A stretch of DNA of 64,000 nucleotides, taken from NCBI RefSeq assembly GCF_030285365.1, contig NZ_JASVDS010000001.1, forward strand, positions 682,001 through 746,000. Direction: 5' to 3'. Under the pieces are notes generated by a model. The model saw only the letters and a list, made by a program, of their open reading frames with translations. It had not been told where the DNA came from and made no database searches. A program made the position numbers and the translations under genes. Source of the DNA: Roseateles subflavus. GTDB taxonomy: Bacteria; Pseudomonadota; Gammaproteobacteria; Burkholderiales; Burkholderiaceae_C. Positions 49,282-57,639 of the stretch are shown in pieces. The number at the start of each line of letters is the position of its first letter. Position 1 is the stretch's first letter.

Positions 49282-52014
49282 CTACTTGTGCGCCGCGTCG
49301 AACAGATCTAGGCCAAACTGCCGCAACTTCTCGATCCAAGCGGCTGCCTTTTGCTCTGAGTATCCCCGGTCGATTGCCCCTTCGTGAATGAGGTGGTGCT
49401 CCAGGCGCAGGGTAGTCGGGATCATGCCGGGGTCATCGGTGTTGATTGTGACCGGCATAGGTTTGGAGCGGAGACCAAACAGGTTAAAGCAACGCCCCTT
49501 GTTCAAGTCCGCCGCGTCCGGTGGATTCCAGCGGTAGATCGGGTGGTCGCTGTGCGTCTGCAGTTGGCCGATGTAAACGTTGGAGCTCGGGTTGGCTTCG
49601 ATAGCGAGGCCCAGTTGCGCGTAGCGCTCCAGGCATGCGTCCTGCAAGGCGAGCATGAAGCGCAGGTCGTCGGCGTCGTCGTGGTCGTGCAGGCAGGGGA
49701 TGGGCATCTCGGCTTCTGCCGTAATCGCCTCGGTAGAGAGATTCTCCAGTTCGTGCTGGCGCCGCGTGACGTGGCCATGCCGCGGTGCAGCGACGCATAC
49801 CCGCCACGCCGGCTTCTTCTCGGCCAGGAAAGGGTTCGCCTCGTGGTTCGCCCGCAGGACGTACAGGCCTTCCGCTGTGTCCGTGGTAGCGCCGTCCAGT
49901 GCGGCCCGCAGGCGTAACCAGTCGGGCGCCCCGATTGCCAGATCCGTATCCTCAACAACGATATTGCCAGCTTGCTGGAGGACCTTGTAGGGGCAGTTCT
50001 TTCGCAGGGCCCAGGCTTCGTGCAGATGCTGCAAGTGCTTCTCTGTAAGCGGCGCGTCGCCACCGGCAGGTGGGTACCAAGAGACGTGCGGCAACAGGCG
50101 CTCGATGCGCTTCTTGAGCCTGGGCAGGACGCACCTTGCCTCGTCCAGATTGGAGGCCTCCGGGTCGCCCAGGTCCACGGCCCGACGCCATGCCCATATA
50201 AGGTTGTCGACATGTTCGTCCAACGGCAGCGTTACGTCGCCGTGCCGTCGCAGCCATTCGTCCGGGGGGATGCCCAGGGCGAGCGCGTGGCCCAGTCTGT
50301 CACCAGCGCCCATTTCGCAAAAGTCTACGGTTTCGTCTACATGTCGCAAGCCTGAGAGCGGGTGCGCATAGTCCTCTCCCGCATGGATGCTGAGGTGAAG
50401 TTGAGGCTCGGGCCGTTGCCCAGGCCCTTCAGGGAGCTTGCGCGGTATCCCAGGGGCGGCTTCAGGGCTTCGGAGCCATCGAAGCATGGGCGCAAAGCGC
50501 TCGATGGGCCAACGTGTCTCGTCGCCAACGACGTCGAGGCCGCGGATGATCTGCGAGGGGAACACCTCGAATTCCGGCTCAAGCCCATTGCCGTCGTGGC
50601 CTGCAGGCCTCGTGATCGGCCAAGCTTGGTACGAGTGCAGATCGTCTCTAAGCGTCTTCGCCAGCTCCCAGAGCTGGCGGCGCGGCTGCTCCTCCTTGAC
50701 GCGATTGAAGTGGGCGCAGAGATGCCAGTAGTTGCGCGATTGCTCGTGGCTCAGAGCCGAGTCGCACTCGTGCATGCGGATGACCTTGTTCGCATTGCAC
50801 GCCAGTGCGGGCAGCCATGCCTTACCAAGGCTGTCCAACCTGACCTTGATTGCAGCCTTGTCGCCCCGCCGAGCAAATATCCGCCTCGCAGTTTCCTCGG
50901 AGGAAGACTCTTCCCACCGCGCGCGCTGCTTCGCTACGTCGCGTACTGGAGATTCGAAACACTGAGTGGTGAAGCGGCGCAGGCCATTGCCATCCATCAG
51001 CAGTCGGCGACGTAGCACCATGATGTCAGAGATCACGAGCAAGATGACAGCCCGGGCGGTCACGTTCATCTTGTCGCTGCGATAAGTTCGCCACAACGCG
51101 ATGAACAGCCAAATCCAGGCGGCCTGGTACTGATCCCTAGATGCGGTATCCCCCAGCTTCCACACCAGCCAGTTGCTACACACTTGTGCCTGGCCGTTTC
51201 CGTTGGAGGAAAGGCCTCTGGCGAGCGTTCCCCAGTCCACATGCGAGTCCGGCACGGCTTCCTTGTCACCGTCCGGGATAGCTGGCAGGACCTGGGCTAC
51301 CCACCGCTTAATCAGCTCCTTGTCGACATCCCCATTCGCCGGCCACAAGTCGGTCGCCAGCGAAGAGAGCACCCGGCGGATTCTCCTGACCCGCCGCAGC
51401 ACATCCTTGTGCTCGGACTTTGCCTGCGGGATCGTCTGGCCTAGGACGACATGGGCCAGCACAAGTTCGCTTCCCGTGACACCCGCCAGATGCACGTGAT
51501 TTTCGGCAAAGGGCTGCCCGTCGAAGTGCGGGCCTACGAAGAGCGGGCGGAGTCGATCAACGGCGGTTTCAAGGCTCGCCTGCTTCCCGTTGCCCTTCGC
51601 TTCAGACCTGCACACCAGTCGCCAGGCGACCAGGACGGTGGGATCCAACTCTGCCAAGGTCTGCGCGTATTGCTGGACGCGGACGTCCTTGAACTCGACT
51701 GCGCCGTCAGGGGTGAACTGGAGTACGGCGTCAAATGCGGCGTCAAGCGTTGGTATGTCCGGGGCGTGCAGCAGGGCCTCGTCGCACAAGCTCTGCACAG
51801 CGGGCGAGGTCTCGTTCAGGCGAAGAACGCCACCTGTTCGGTGATCGATGTCCTGTTGGATCGCTACGCTCAGGTCCCGTCTCAGCGCTGCCATCTTGAG
51901 CTGGCATTGGTCGGGGCGGAGCAGTCCGGCCAGGTGGCGACGGAGCACGGTGGCTGCCAGATCACCGCCAAACAGCGCACCCAGGGCGCGCTCGGGAATG
52001 GAACGGCGCAGCAT
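49282..52014 (-). CDS. rdrB: RADAR system adenosine deaminase RdrB
   Basis: 910 residues, a giant divergent adenosine deaminase. The metal-site motifs of the ADA superfamily are all present: HVH in AENHVHLAG (residues 173-175), HAGE in LSIHAGEDYAHPLS (544-547), GDRLGHALALG (571-580), and NTDDPGMIP (858-866). Large insertions between them are typical of RdrB. In published RADAR work the protein deaminates adenosine in nucleotides or RNA and forms large rings with RdrA. ATG 52014 shares a base with the rdrA stop (TGATG), so the two are translated together. Ends FGLDLFDAAHK. Confidence 0.95.
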   Translation of the reverse strand: MLRRSIPERALGALFGGDLAATVLRRHLAGLLRPDQCQLKMAALRRDLSVAIQQDIDHRTGGVLRLNETSPAVQSLCDEALLHAPDIPTLDAAFDAVLQFTPDGAVEFKDVRVQQYAQTLAELDPTVLVAWRLVCRSEAKGNGKQASLETAVDRLRPLFVGPHFDGQPFAENHVHLAGVTGSELVLAHVVLGQTIPQAKSEHKDVLRRVRRIRRVLSSLATDLWPANGDVDKELIKRWVAQVLPAIPDGDKEAVPDSHVDWGTLARGLSSNGNGQAQVCSNWLVWKLGDTASRDQYQAAWIWLFIALWRTYRSDKMNVTARAVILLVISDIMVLRRRLLMDGNGLRRFTTQCFESPVRDVAKQRARWEESSSEETARRIFARRGDKAAIKVRLDSLGKAWLPALACNANKVIRMHECDSALSHEQSRNYWHLCAHFNRVKEEQPRRQLWELAKTLRDDLHSYQAWPITRPAGHDGNGLEPEFEVFPSQIIRGLDVVGDETRWPIERFAPMLRWLRSPEAAPGIPRKLPEGPGQRPEPQLHLSIHAGEDYAHPLSGLRHVDETVDFCEMGAGDRLGHALALGIPPDEWLRRHGDVTLPLDEHVDNLIWAWRRAVDLGDPEASNLDEARCVLPRLKKRIERLLPHVSWYPPAGGDAPLTEKHLQHLHEAWALRKNCPYKVLQQAGNIVVEDTDLAIGAPDWLRLRAALDGATTDTAEGLYVLRANHEANPFLAEKKPAWRVCVAAPRHGHVTRRQHELENLSTEAITAEAEMPIPCLHDHDDADDLRFMLALQDACLERYAQLGLAIEANPSSNVYIGQLQTHSDHPIYRWNPPDAADLNKGRCFNLFGLRSKPMPVTINTDDPGMIPTTLRLEHHLIHEGAIDRGYSEQKAAAWIEKLRQFGLDLFDAAHK

Positions 52015-54623
52015 CAGGGCTTGTTGCTAAGCTCTCTCATAGCGGACTCGAGGTTGTGCATCAGAGGCTCGCCGCGATGATGGGTATCCATAAGGTCGTA
52101 GACCTGCCTAGCAAAGTCCCGCACCTCCATGCTGTTGGCTTCCGCCCGCGCGATAATTGCTTTGACTAGGGTGACCACCCTGAGCTGCTTGAGATCCTTG
52201 CGCAGGCCAAGGACCGAAATTAAGCGCTCCCGCGCCGTCAACAAGGGCTCCTGCCGGGACTGACGCGAAGGAGGGGGTGGCTCGGCCCTCTTCAAGAGCG
52301 CTGCCAACTCATTCAACTTCGCCCTGAGTGGATGTTGGGCCAGAGCCCGGGCGACGGAGATGACCCTCTCATTTTCGATTGTTTCGTCAAGGTGTTCATG
52401 TCGTAGGAGCGGGCCGATGTTCTGCAGGAACAGTTCATTGCTTTCAAAGTCGCTCTCAGGATTGAGGTTCACGTTCGAAAGCTGCAAGGGCAGGTTAAAT
52501 AGGGGGCCTTTCTCGAAACTCGCCACGGCCGCCCAGAACGCGTTGAAGGCGGCAAGACTTGACGACACCACGAGGCTCGTGCGCTCGGTCGTGGGTTGTT
52601 GGCCCACGGATAGTGGCTTGTTGAAGGATGGCGCCTGGTTGAACGTCTTATTGAGCGCGCAGTAGATCAGCCAAGGGGATTGCACCCACTCGTTGATTCG
52701 ATGCTTTTTTCGCCAAGCAACAATTTCGTCAACGAAGACACGCAGGTTTACATCACGCCTGAAGGCCTCATTCCCTTCCTCGGCAGCCAGGTTTGGATCA
52801 TCTTCCTCCTCATCGTTGTCGATGAGCACGGGCTTCGTCGCGGCAACCGCAGCCGCGCTGTGGAAGGGCGGGCTATTCTGAATTCGTTCGATGTCCCGCC
52901 ACGTAGGGTCGCGGACGAGGCTTGTCACGACCAGTTCCAGGATGCGGCCACTGCAAATCAGCGTCGCCTGCTTGGACGATGCGTAGAAGTTCCGGTGGGT
53001 CGTTAGGTCGAGCACCAGTTGGAGAACTCGCCCGCCAGCCTCAATCAGGTCCGGATTCCGGCGCTCAAGCCTGACCGCGCGGCCTATCTCCGGCGTGGCG
53101 AAGGGGAGCACGGATTCGTCGGGCAATGAGTGCACCCACGGTGTGGGCAGGCGCAGTTCTAGGTCTGCCTTCCAATTGAGTGCGGTTCTTGTTTCGATGT
53201 AGCGCAGCGCCGGCTGATTAAGCTGCTTCAAGGGTTCGAACAGTGGCGTCGCCAACACCGAGGCGACTTTGTTCTGCCAATGCTGCGCAGCCATCAGCAC
53301 CAAGCAGACGGCACCCGCACGCGCCTCGTACACGAAATGGCCTAGCAGCGCATTGCGCCACGTCTGCAGCCACTCCGCGTGATTCGGGTGATAGTCGTGG
53401 TCAGGCGGTTTTGCAATGCTTACCTTGGTTGGCGTTGCACCCATCGAACTAGAGAAGATGCGTCGCATCAAATCTGTTTCCGGCAGGGGCTGCCGCGCGG
53501 TCTCCAGGATCCGCTCAAGCTCGGGGATTTCGTTGCGCACCCGGAACAGTAGCTGCGACAGCGCCCGCACGGTCGGGATCGGGATGAGAAGTTTACTGTT
53601 CTCATGACCGTTCACCGCGCCTGCCAGGAGAGCCTGAAGCCAGGCCCCGAACTGCGGCAAGGTCAGCAGTGACTCAGTAGCCGCCTCGTCTTCTGTGCCG
53701 AGCAGGATCCCTTCGTTCTTTAGTAAATCGTCGACCCCGGGCATCGGCACGCGGCGATGCAGTGGCAGGATCTTGCGCAGATACTCGCGTGCCAGCTCGT
53801 CGGCGAAGGGCTTTGCCTGTTCGTGATAGGCCGCCGTGTCCTTCGTCAGTCGCTTGAACGCATCTCGCCAGGTGACCTCGCGATACAAGCTCAAGTCCCC
53901 ACAGACAATAGGCAGCAGAACCGGGCTCGCCAGGTAGCGCCGCACCACCTCAAGGTTCTCGAACGCCCGGTGTAGCGTCGTGTCGACATCGTCGATAGGC
54001 AACACGAGAAGACGCTTGCCAAGCAAGGTCGCTGCTCTGGAAAAGAACTCGTGGACGGCGCCCGCCAGTTCCCGCGACCCCATGAACGCACGCAACTTGT
54101 CCAGCCCGAAGCCAACATTCTGCGTTTCGCTCCCCTGCAGCGCGTTGCCCAGCCTTTGCAAACTGCCGTGCAGCAGCTGCCACTCCTGCTGCTTATGATC
54201 TCGCTGCGCGTTGACCTGCTTGTCTCCTAACACTGCCGCCACGACAACGTCCAGGAACAGGTTGTCACCGTCCTCCAGCTGTGACGGATCTATGGACTGG
54301 AAGATGTGGACGTCGTTTGCCAGTTCAGGGAACTGTTCCTTCACCTCCGGCGATTCCAGGTACCGCCGCAGGTTCACGATTACGGTTGTTTTGCCCGTTC
54401 CCCGGTCACCATCCAGAAAGATCGTGGAATGTGCGCGCTCTCTCTGGAAGCGCTCTTCCTCGATTTCGCTACTCGCCTCGCCGCTCTTCTCAGGCAGGGA
54501 ATCGTGCAGCATCTGTGCCAAGCGCTCGTACACCGTCCGCGCGAGCAACTGATTGACCCTCAGGTGGCTGGCTCGTTCACCTTGGCCGAGTGGAAAGTAG
54601 ATAGGCGCTTGGCTCTCCGACAT
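52014..54623 (-). CDS. rdrA: RADAR system AAA+ ATPase RdrA
   Basis: 869 residues. Walker A GDRGTGKT (72-79) after the strand HSTIFLD, Walker B LLVLPIDDVD (205-214). An N-terminal segment with QGERASHLRVNQLLARTVYERLA begins the protein. The RdrA of RADAR is a large P-loop ATPase that assembles rings and feeds substrate to RdrB; order rdrA-rdrB and the 1-base overlap match. Good AGGGAGA ribosome site five bases before ATG 54623. A -10 like CATAAT lies about 40 bases upstream (54661-54666). Confidence 0.95.
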   Translation of the reverse strand: MSESQAPIYFPLGQGERASHLRVNQLLARTVYERLAQMLHDSLPEKSGEASSEIEEERFQRERAHSTIFLDGDRGTGKTTVIVNLRRYLESPEVKEQFPELANDVHIFQSIDPSQLEDGDNLFLDVVVAAVLGDKQVNAQRDHKQQEWQLLHGSLQRLGNALQGSETQNVGFGLDKLRAFMGSRELAGAVHEFFSRAATLLGKRLLVLPIDDVDTTLHRAFENLEVVRRYLASPVLLPIVCGDLSLYREVTWRDAFKRLTKDTAAYHEQAKPFADELAREYLRKILPLHRRVPMPGVDDLLKNEGILLGTEDEAATESLLTLPQFGAWLQALLAGAVNGHENSKLLIPIPTVRALSQLLFRVRNEIPELERILETARQPLPETDLMRRIFSSSMGATPTKVSIAKPPDHDYHPNHAEWLQTWRNALLGHFVYEARAGAVCLVLMAAQHWQNKVASVLATPLFEPLKQLNQPALRYIETRTALNWKADLELRLPTPWVHSLPDESVLPFATPEIGRAVRLERRNPDLIEAGGRVLQLVLDLTTHRNFYASSKQATLICSGRILELVVTSLVRDPTWRDIERIQNSPPFHSAAAVAATKPVLIDNDEEEDDPNLAAEEGNEAFRRDVNLRVFVDEIVAWRKKHRINEWVQSPWLIYCALNKTFNQAPSFNKPLSVGQQPTTERTSLVVSSSLAAFNAFWAAVASFEKGPLFNLPLQLSNVNLNPESDFESNELFLQNIGPLLRHEHLDETIENERVISVARALAQHPLRAKLNELAALLKRAEPPPPSRQSRQEPLLTARERLISVLGLRKDLKQLRVVTLVKAIIARAEANSMEVRDFARQVYDLMDTHHRGEPLMHNLESAMRELSNKP

Positions 54624-55191
54624 GCGATCTCCCTAAATCGTACTTCTTCGTGAGTCGGCGATTATGTGGCCGCATCAGATTGCATCACCCATACCCCGCC
54701 GCGATAGGCCGAACAGATAGCTAGGTGGGCTTTTCCTCGTGGCGCATCGAGCCATTGCAAATGGCAGCAGTACCCGAGGGACCGGCCGTTCGATCAAGCA
54801 TCCCGTGAACAGGCCGGACACTGATTGGTCGCAGACATCGTAAGTCCGGCCGAGACAACCAAGTGCCTGGGCTCGCCGCTGTACAGCAGATGAACCAGAG
54901 CGACGGGGGAGTGGAGGCCAACCGCACCGCGGTCAAGCAGTGATAGCGCGCATTTGCCGATACTCAGGTTTCGCAGCGCGCAAAGAACATGCGGCGAAGC
55001 TGACTTTCGTGAGCATCAGGTCTTGGCTGACTGCGGACTCGCATGGCTAGCGCGAAGTACGACCGCTCCCGCTGCATAGCTGCCACTCGGGTAGTAGGAG
55101 TGACCTGATTGATTGAAACAAGCGTACTGATCAGCCAATGCTCTACGGATGCCTTTGCAGCGTGCTTAGGAGCGTGAATACGTCTTCTACT
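54624..55191. other. Intergenic region with the presumed RADAR promoter
   Basis: About 570 bases without a gene I can support; two small frames (for example 54721-54936) have no coding look. It should hold the promoter of rdrA (CATAAT at 54661-54666, minus strand; no good -35 seen). One copy of the TCAGGTCTTG motif lies at 55016-55025. Long leaders here could include regulatory RNA; I see no clear hairpin. Confidence 0.5.
55016..55025 (+). repeat. TCAGGTCTTG motif copy 5
   Basis: Intergenic copy between rdrA and the 157-residue gene within the island; flank GAGCATCAGGTCTTGGCTG is less similar outside the core. Confidence 0.4.
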
Positions 55192-55665
55192 CTAGTTGGC
55201 TCTGCTCGCACGCAGTTTGCTTGATTGCTTGCACAGCGGCCTTGAAGCCAGCCGTAGCAAAAGCTCTTTCCTGATCGGGCCCACATGGTCAGGCGTCAGA
55301 CCACAAGTGAACTGATTGCCTGCGATGTCGCTGAGCACGACATGCCGGCCCATTGCAGAGCTGTGCACCCAGACCTCCTGAATCTCGCGTGGAGACCATG
55401 GAGGGGCGTCAGGTTGCTCCGCGGGCATCATGCAGACCAGACCCTTCACACGGGATGGATCCATCGTTTGAAGGACGTCTGCCAGGTCGTATTCCCACGC
55501 AATGCAGAGCGTCTGGGTTGCGCTGAATTCAGGCGCGCCGACTTCCTCGGAGAGCAGGAACCATGGTGCCTGTAGCGTGAGTTCCAGCATTCGCCAATGC
55601 TGCACACCGGGCTGGCTGTGATCCGGCGGCATTGGGAACTCGAAGCTGGGATGTGAGACGAACAT
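55192..55665 (-). CDS. Hypothetical island protein, 157 residues
   Basis: No family recognised. Soluble; composition looks coding, with an internal Met (MPPDHSQPGVQHW) that may be the true start. Central part has LTLQAPWFLLSEEVGAPEF and ALCIAWEYDLADVLQTMDPSRVKGLVCMMP, with a later VWVHSSAMGRHVVLSDIAGNQF. Same strand as the lipoprotein gene upstream by 90 bases, so these two may form an operon. Not close enough to rdrA (570 bases) to be its partner. Could be a new island component. Confidence 0.5.
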   Translation of the reverse strand: MFVSHPSFEFPMPPDHSQPGVQHWRMLELTLQAPWFLLSEEVGAPEFSATQTLCIAWEYDLADVLQTMDPSRVKGLVCMMPAEQPDAPPWSPREIQEVWVHSSAMGRHVVLSDIAGNQFTCGLTPDHVGPIRKELLLRLASRPLCKQSSKLRASRAN

Positions 55666-55756
55666 AGGCGAGGAAATTGGAGCGCAGGGCGACCCATGGC
55701 CATTGGCGTGGCCGGGGGACTTTCGAATGCAGCGCGTTGGCGATGCGGAGTGGAGG

Positions 55757-56587
55757 TCAGCGGACCTTTTCGATGAGCAGCGTCACGCGATTCCTTCGCA
55801 GCCCTACCAAGGTCGGCTCCGGAATGATGGTCTGCGAAACGACGCGCCAGCCATGCCTGTTCAGTTCGCTGAACTGGACCAGGTGCTGGTCGCAGCGATA
55901 GGTCATGGCTGACAGAACTTGATCGTCCAACTGCATTTGCGAGCAGGTGGTCTGGGTGCCAATCGGTGAGTCCGCAAGGAACTGGATCCGCTTCTCCCTT
56001 GCGATCCGTTCGTCCTCTGTTCTTCGCTGGCGATCGGCCGCTTCTCGCTGCGCCCTGGCTGCGGAGCGGTATTGCTCCACTTCCCCTGGTGTAAACCAGG
56101 CAACCAGGCGTCGACGGCTCGCATCAACGCCACTTGCCATCGTGAAGGTTTGCCCGGCGATCTCGCAGGCGCTCACTTCCAGGCTTTGGGAGCGGCCCGG
56201 TGCTGAATTCCGATACCGAAGTTCGGCCGCCGATATGTCGTCACGCACGTGCGCGGGAACTTGGCCCCTCAACGGCACTTCATACAGAGCGCCCCGGCTT
56301 GACTTGCACCAGGTGGTGAACGACGAGGCTGCATGGGCGTACGCGGCATCGCCCCAAGCGTCGAAGCCAAGCGACCGACTCAAAGGGGTCGAAGCGCCTG
56401 ACTGATCGAAAGGCTTCGCTTCTGGGAACTTTTCAGACAGTTGGATCTGAAGCCGGCTCAGTGCTGTGCCGCTGTCCACCTTGGGCGTTGGCGGATTCGT
56501 TGTACCGCACCCGGCCAGGAGACCTGCAAGCCCAGCGACCAGCCACATGCCTTTCTTAGATCTCGCGCCACGTACGGTTTTCTTCAT
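55757..56587 (-). CDS. Island-borne lipoprotein, 276 residues
   Basis: Signal peptide with lipobox (MWLVAGLAGLLAGCGTT; Cys27). The mature part contains a coiled stretch (AARAQREAADRQRRTEDERIAREKRIQF, about 180-207) and a C-terminal region with CSQMQLDDQVLSAMTYRCDQHLVQF, two Cys that may pair. No family recognised. It is divergent from the XRE regulator at 56664, with a shared 76-base region that holds an imperfect operator-like dyad. An envelope protein between two intracellular defence systems is unexpected. Confidence 0.65.
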   Translation of the reverse strand: MKKTVRGARSKKGMWLVAGLAGLLAGCGTTNPPTPKVDSGTALSRLQIQLSEKFPEAKPFDQSGASTPLSRSLGFDAWGDAAYAHAASSFTTWCKSSRGALYEVPLRGQVPAHVRDDISAAELRYRNSAPGRSQSLEVSACEIAGQTFTMASGVDASRRRLVAWFTPGEVEQYRSAARAQREAADRQRRTEDERIAREKRIQFLADSPIGTQTTCSQMQLDDQVLSAMTYRCDQHLVQFSELNRHGWRVVSQTIIPEPTLVGLRRNRVTLLIEKVR

Positions 56588-56605
56588 AAGGACAACGCCC
56601 AGTCA

Positions 56606-56643
56606 TTTTGTGTATTTTGGCCACCTGTCTAAAGTGTACAAAA
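56606..56643. promoter_or_regulatory. Imperfect dyad between the lipoprotein and XRE genes
   Basis: TTTTGTGTATTTTGG (56606-56620) and CTAAAGTGTACAAAA (56629-56643) match as inverted arms at 11 of 15 positions, spacer 8. It is the intergenic region of divergent genes, so autoregulation by the XRE protein is the obvious idea. Confidence 0.4.
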
Positions 56644-56663
56644 GCGGAAGACTGCTGCCCAAC

Positions 56664-56942
56664 ATGCGGGCAAGTGGAAATCCAGTTCTGGTTCAAGCGT
56701 TTGCGACGGAGTTGCTCGCGCGCCGCCAGGAACTGAGGTGCTCCCAGGAGGAGGTGGCCCTCCGCTCGAACATTGACCGGGCCTACATCTCCCGGCTCGA
56801 GGCAGGCAAGAAGACGCCGTCCCTGAGCGTCCTGCATGCGTTGGCCACGGGCCTTGATCTCAGCTTTGCTGAGTTGGCGGGGCGTATCGATGAGCGGTAT
56901 CGACAGCTGAAGCGGAAGAGGTCAGTTGTGCCTGCGGTTTAG
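56664..56942 (+). CDS. XRE-family helix-turn-helix regulator
   Basis: 92 residues, nearly all HTH_3 domain: LARRQELRCSQEEVALRSNIDRAYISRLEAGKKTPSLSVLHALATGLDLSFAELAGRI, then a basic tail. Cro/C1-like. I start at ATG 56664 (MRASGNPVL); the frame is open further upstream. It likely regulates itself and the divergent lipoprotein, and perhaps the defence genes; restriction-modification controllers look alike but no such system is here. Confidence 0.85.
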   Translation: MRASGNPVLVQAFATELLARRQELRCSQEEVALRSNIDRAYISRLEAGKKTPSLSVLHALATGLDLSFAELAGRIDERYRQLKRKRSVVPAV

Positions 56943-57134
56943 ACCTCCGCCCGAAACGCTCCTCCCGGCTTTCAGCAAAACAGCGGTTGCTGTCGCCCTG
57001 CCTGGAAGCCACTAGAGACCGCTCAAGAGAACACCGGTCGTTCGAAGCGTCCGGCACGCGAAGGCTCGTGAGATTTTCGGCGAGACCTACGACGTATCTA
57101 CGGCAGGGCAGACACCCTCCAATCAGGGATCCCG

Positions 57135-57149
57135 TAGCACCAAGTGCTA
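57135..57149. promoter_or_regulatory. Operator-like inverted repeat upstream of the second HTH gene
   Basis: TAGCACCAAGTGCTA: perfect six-base arms with a 3-base centre, overlapping a TATAAA that could be a -10 box. It is about 55 bases before the ATG at 57204. It is the sort of site bound by HigA/NadS-like proteins. Confidence 0.5.
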
Positions 57150-57203
57150 TAAACTGCGAAGTCTTCTCCATTTCTTTCGTCGGGCCAGCCGAGGTTGACT
57201 GCA

Positions 57204-57518
57204 ATGAGCAAGACGAGGTCGCCAATCATTGAAACCGTGCGCGACACAGCCAAAGGACTGCACAAGGCTGGCGTGATGGATCAGGTCACGCTGCGTGAAT
57301 TCGACCCGCACTGGCTGTCACCGGTGGGTCCGTTGGAGCCCGCTGAGATCAAGCGCATCCGAGAACGCTCGCACGTCAGCCAAGCGGTTTTTGCGCGTCT
57401 GCTCAACACGAGCCTCTCGACGGTACAGAAGTGGGAGATCGGTCAGAAGAAGCCCGCGGGAACTGCTCTCAAGCTGCTGCATCTGGTTCAGAAACGCGGC
57501 CTAGAAGCCGTTGCATGA
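57204..57518 (+). CDS. HTH antitoxin-like regulator (HigA/NadS type) without a toxin
   Basis: 104 residues. The C-terminal HTH is of HTH_3 type: LEPAEIKRIRERSHVSQAVFARLLNTSLSTVQKWEIGQKKPAGTALKLLHLVQKRG. The N-terminal part (SPIIETVRDTAKGLHKAGVMDQVTLREFD) is typical of HigA2/NadS-like antitoxins whose usual partner is an upstream RelE-type toxin. No toxin-like frame is present in 56943-57203, so it is an orphan. Located 121 bases before ietA on the same strand, it could control ietAS transcription. Confidence 0.8.
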   Translation: MSKTRSPIIETVRDTAKGLHKAGVMDQVTLREFDPHWLSPVGPLEPAEIKRIRERSHVSQAVFARLLNTSLSTVQKWEIGQKKPAGTALKLLHLVQKRGLEAVA

Positions 57519-57639
57519 CTGCCATGCTCTTACAGCACTCGATCCAGCCGCAAGGATGCAGCCCAGGCTTGGGCAATGGAATCCAGTCTGTCGGCGTGCT
57601 ACCACTCGTCCGACGGCTCGCAAGTAAAGGTGATATCGC

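Noticed and set aside
54721..54936. 71-codon minus-strand frame upstream of rdrA
   Set aside because: No ribosome site, no domain, would place a short gene in the RADAR promoter region.
56987..57232. Possible toxin partner of the orphan HTH
   Set aside because: The frame has no RelE/HigB-like pattern and overlaps the HTH start.
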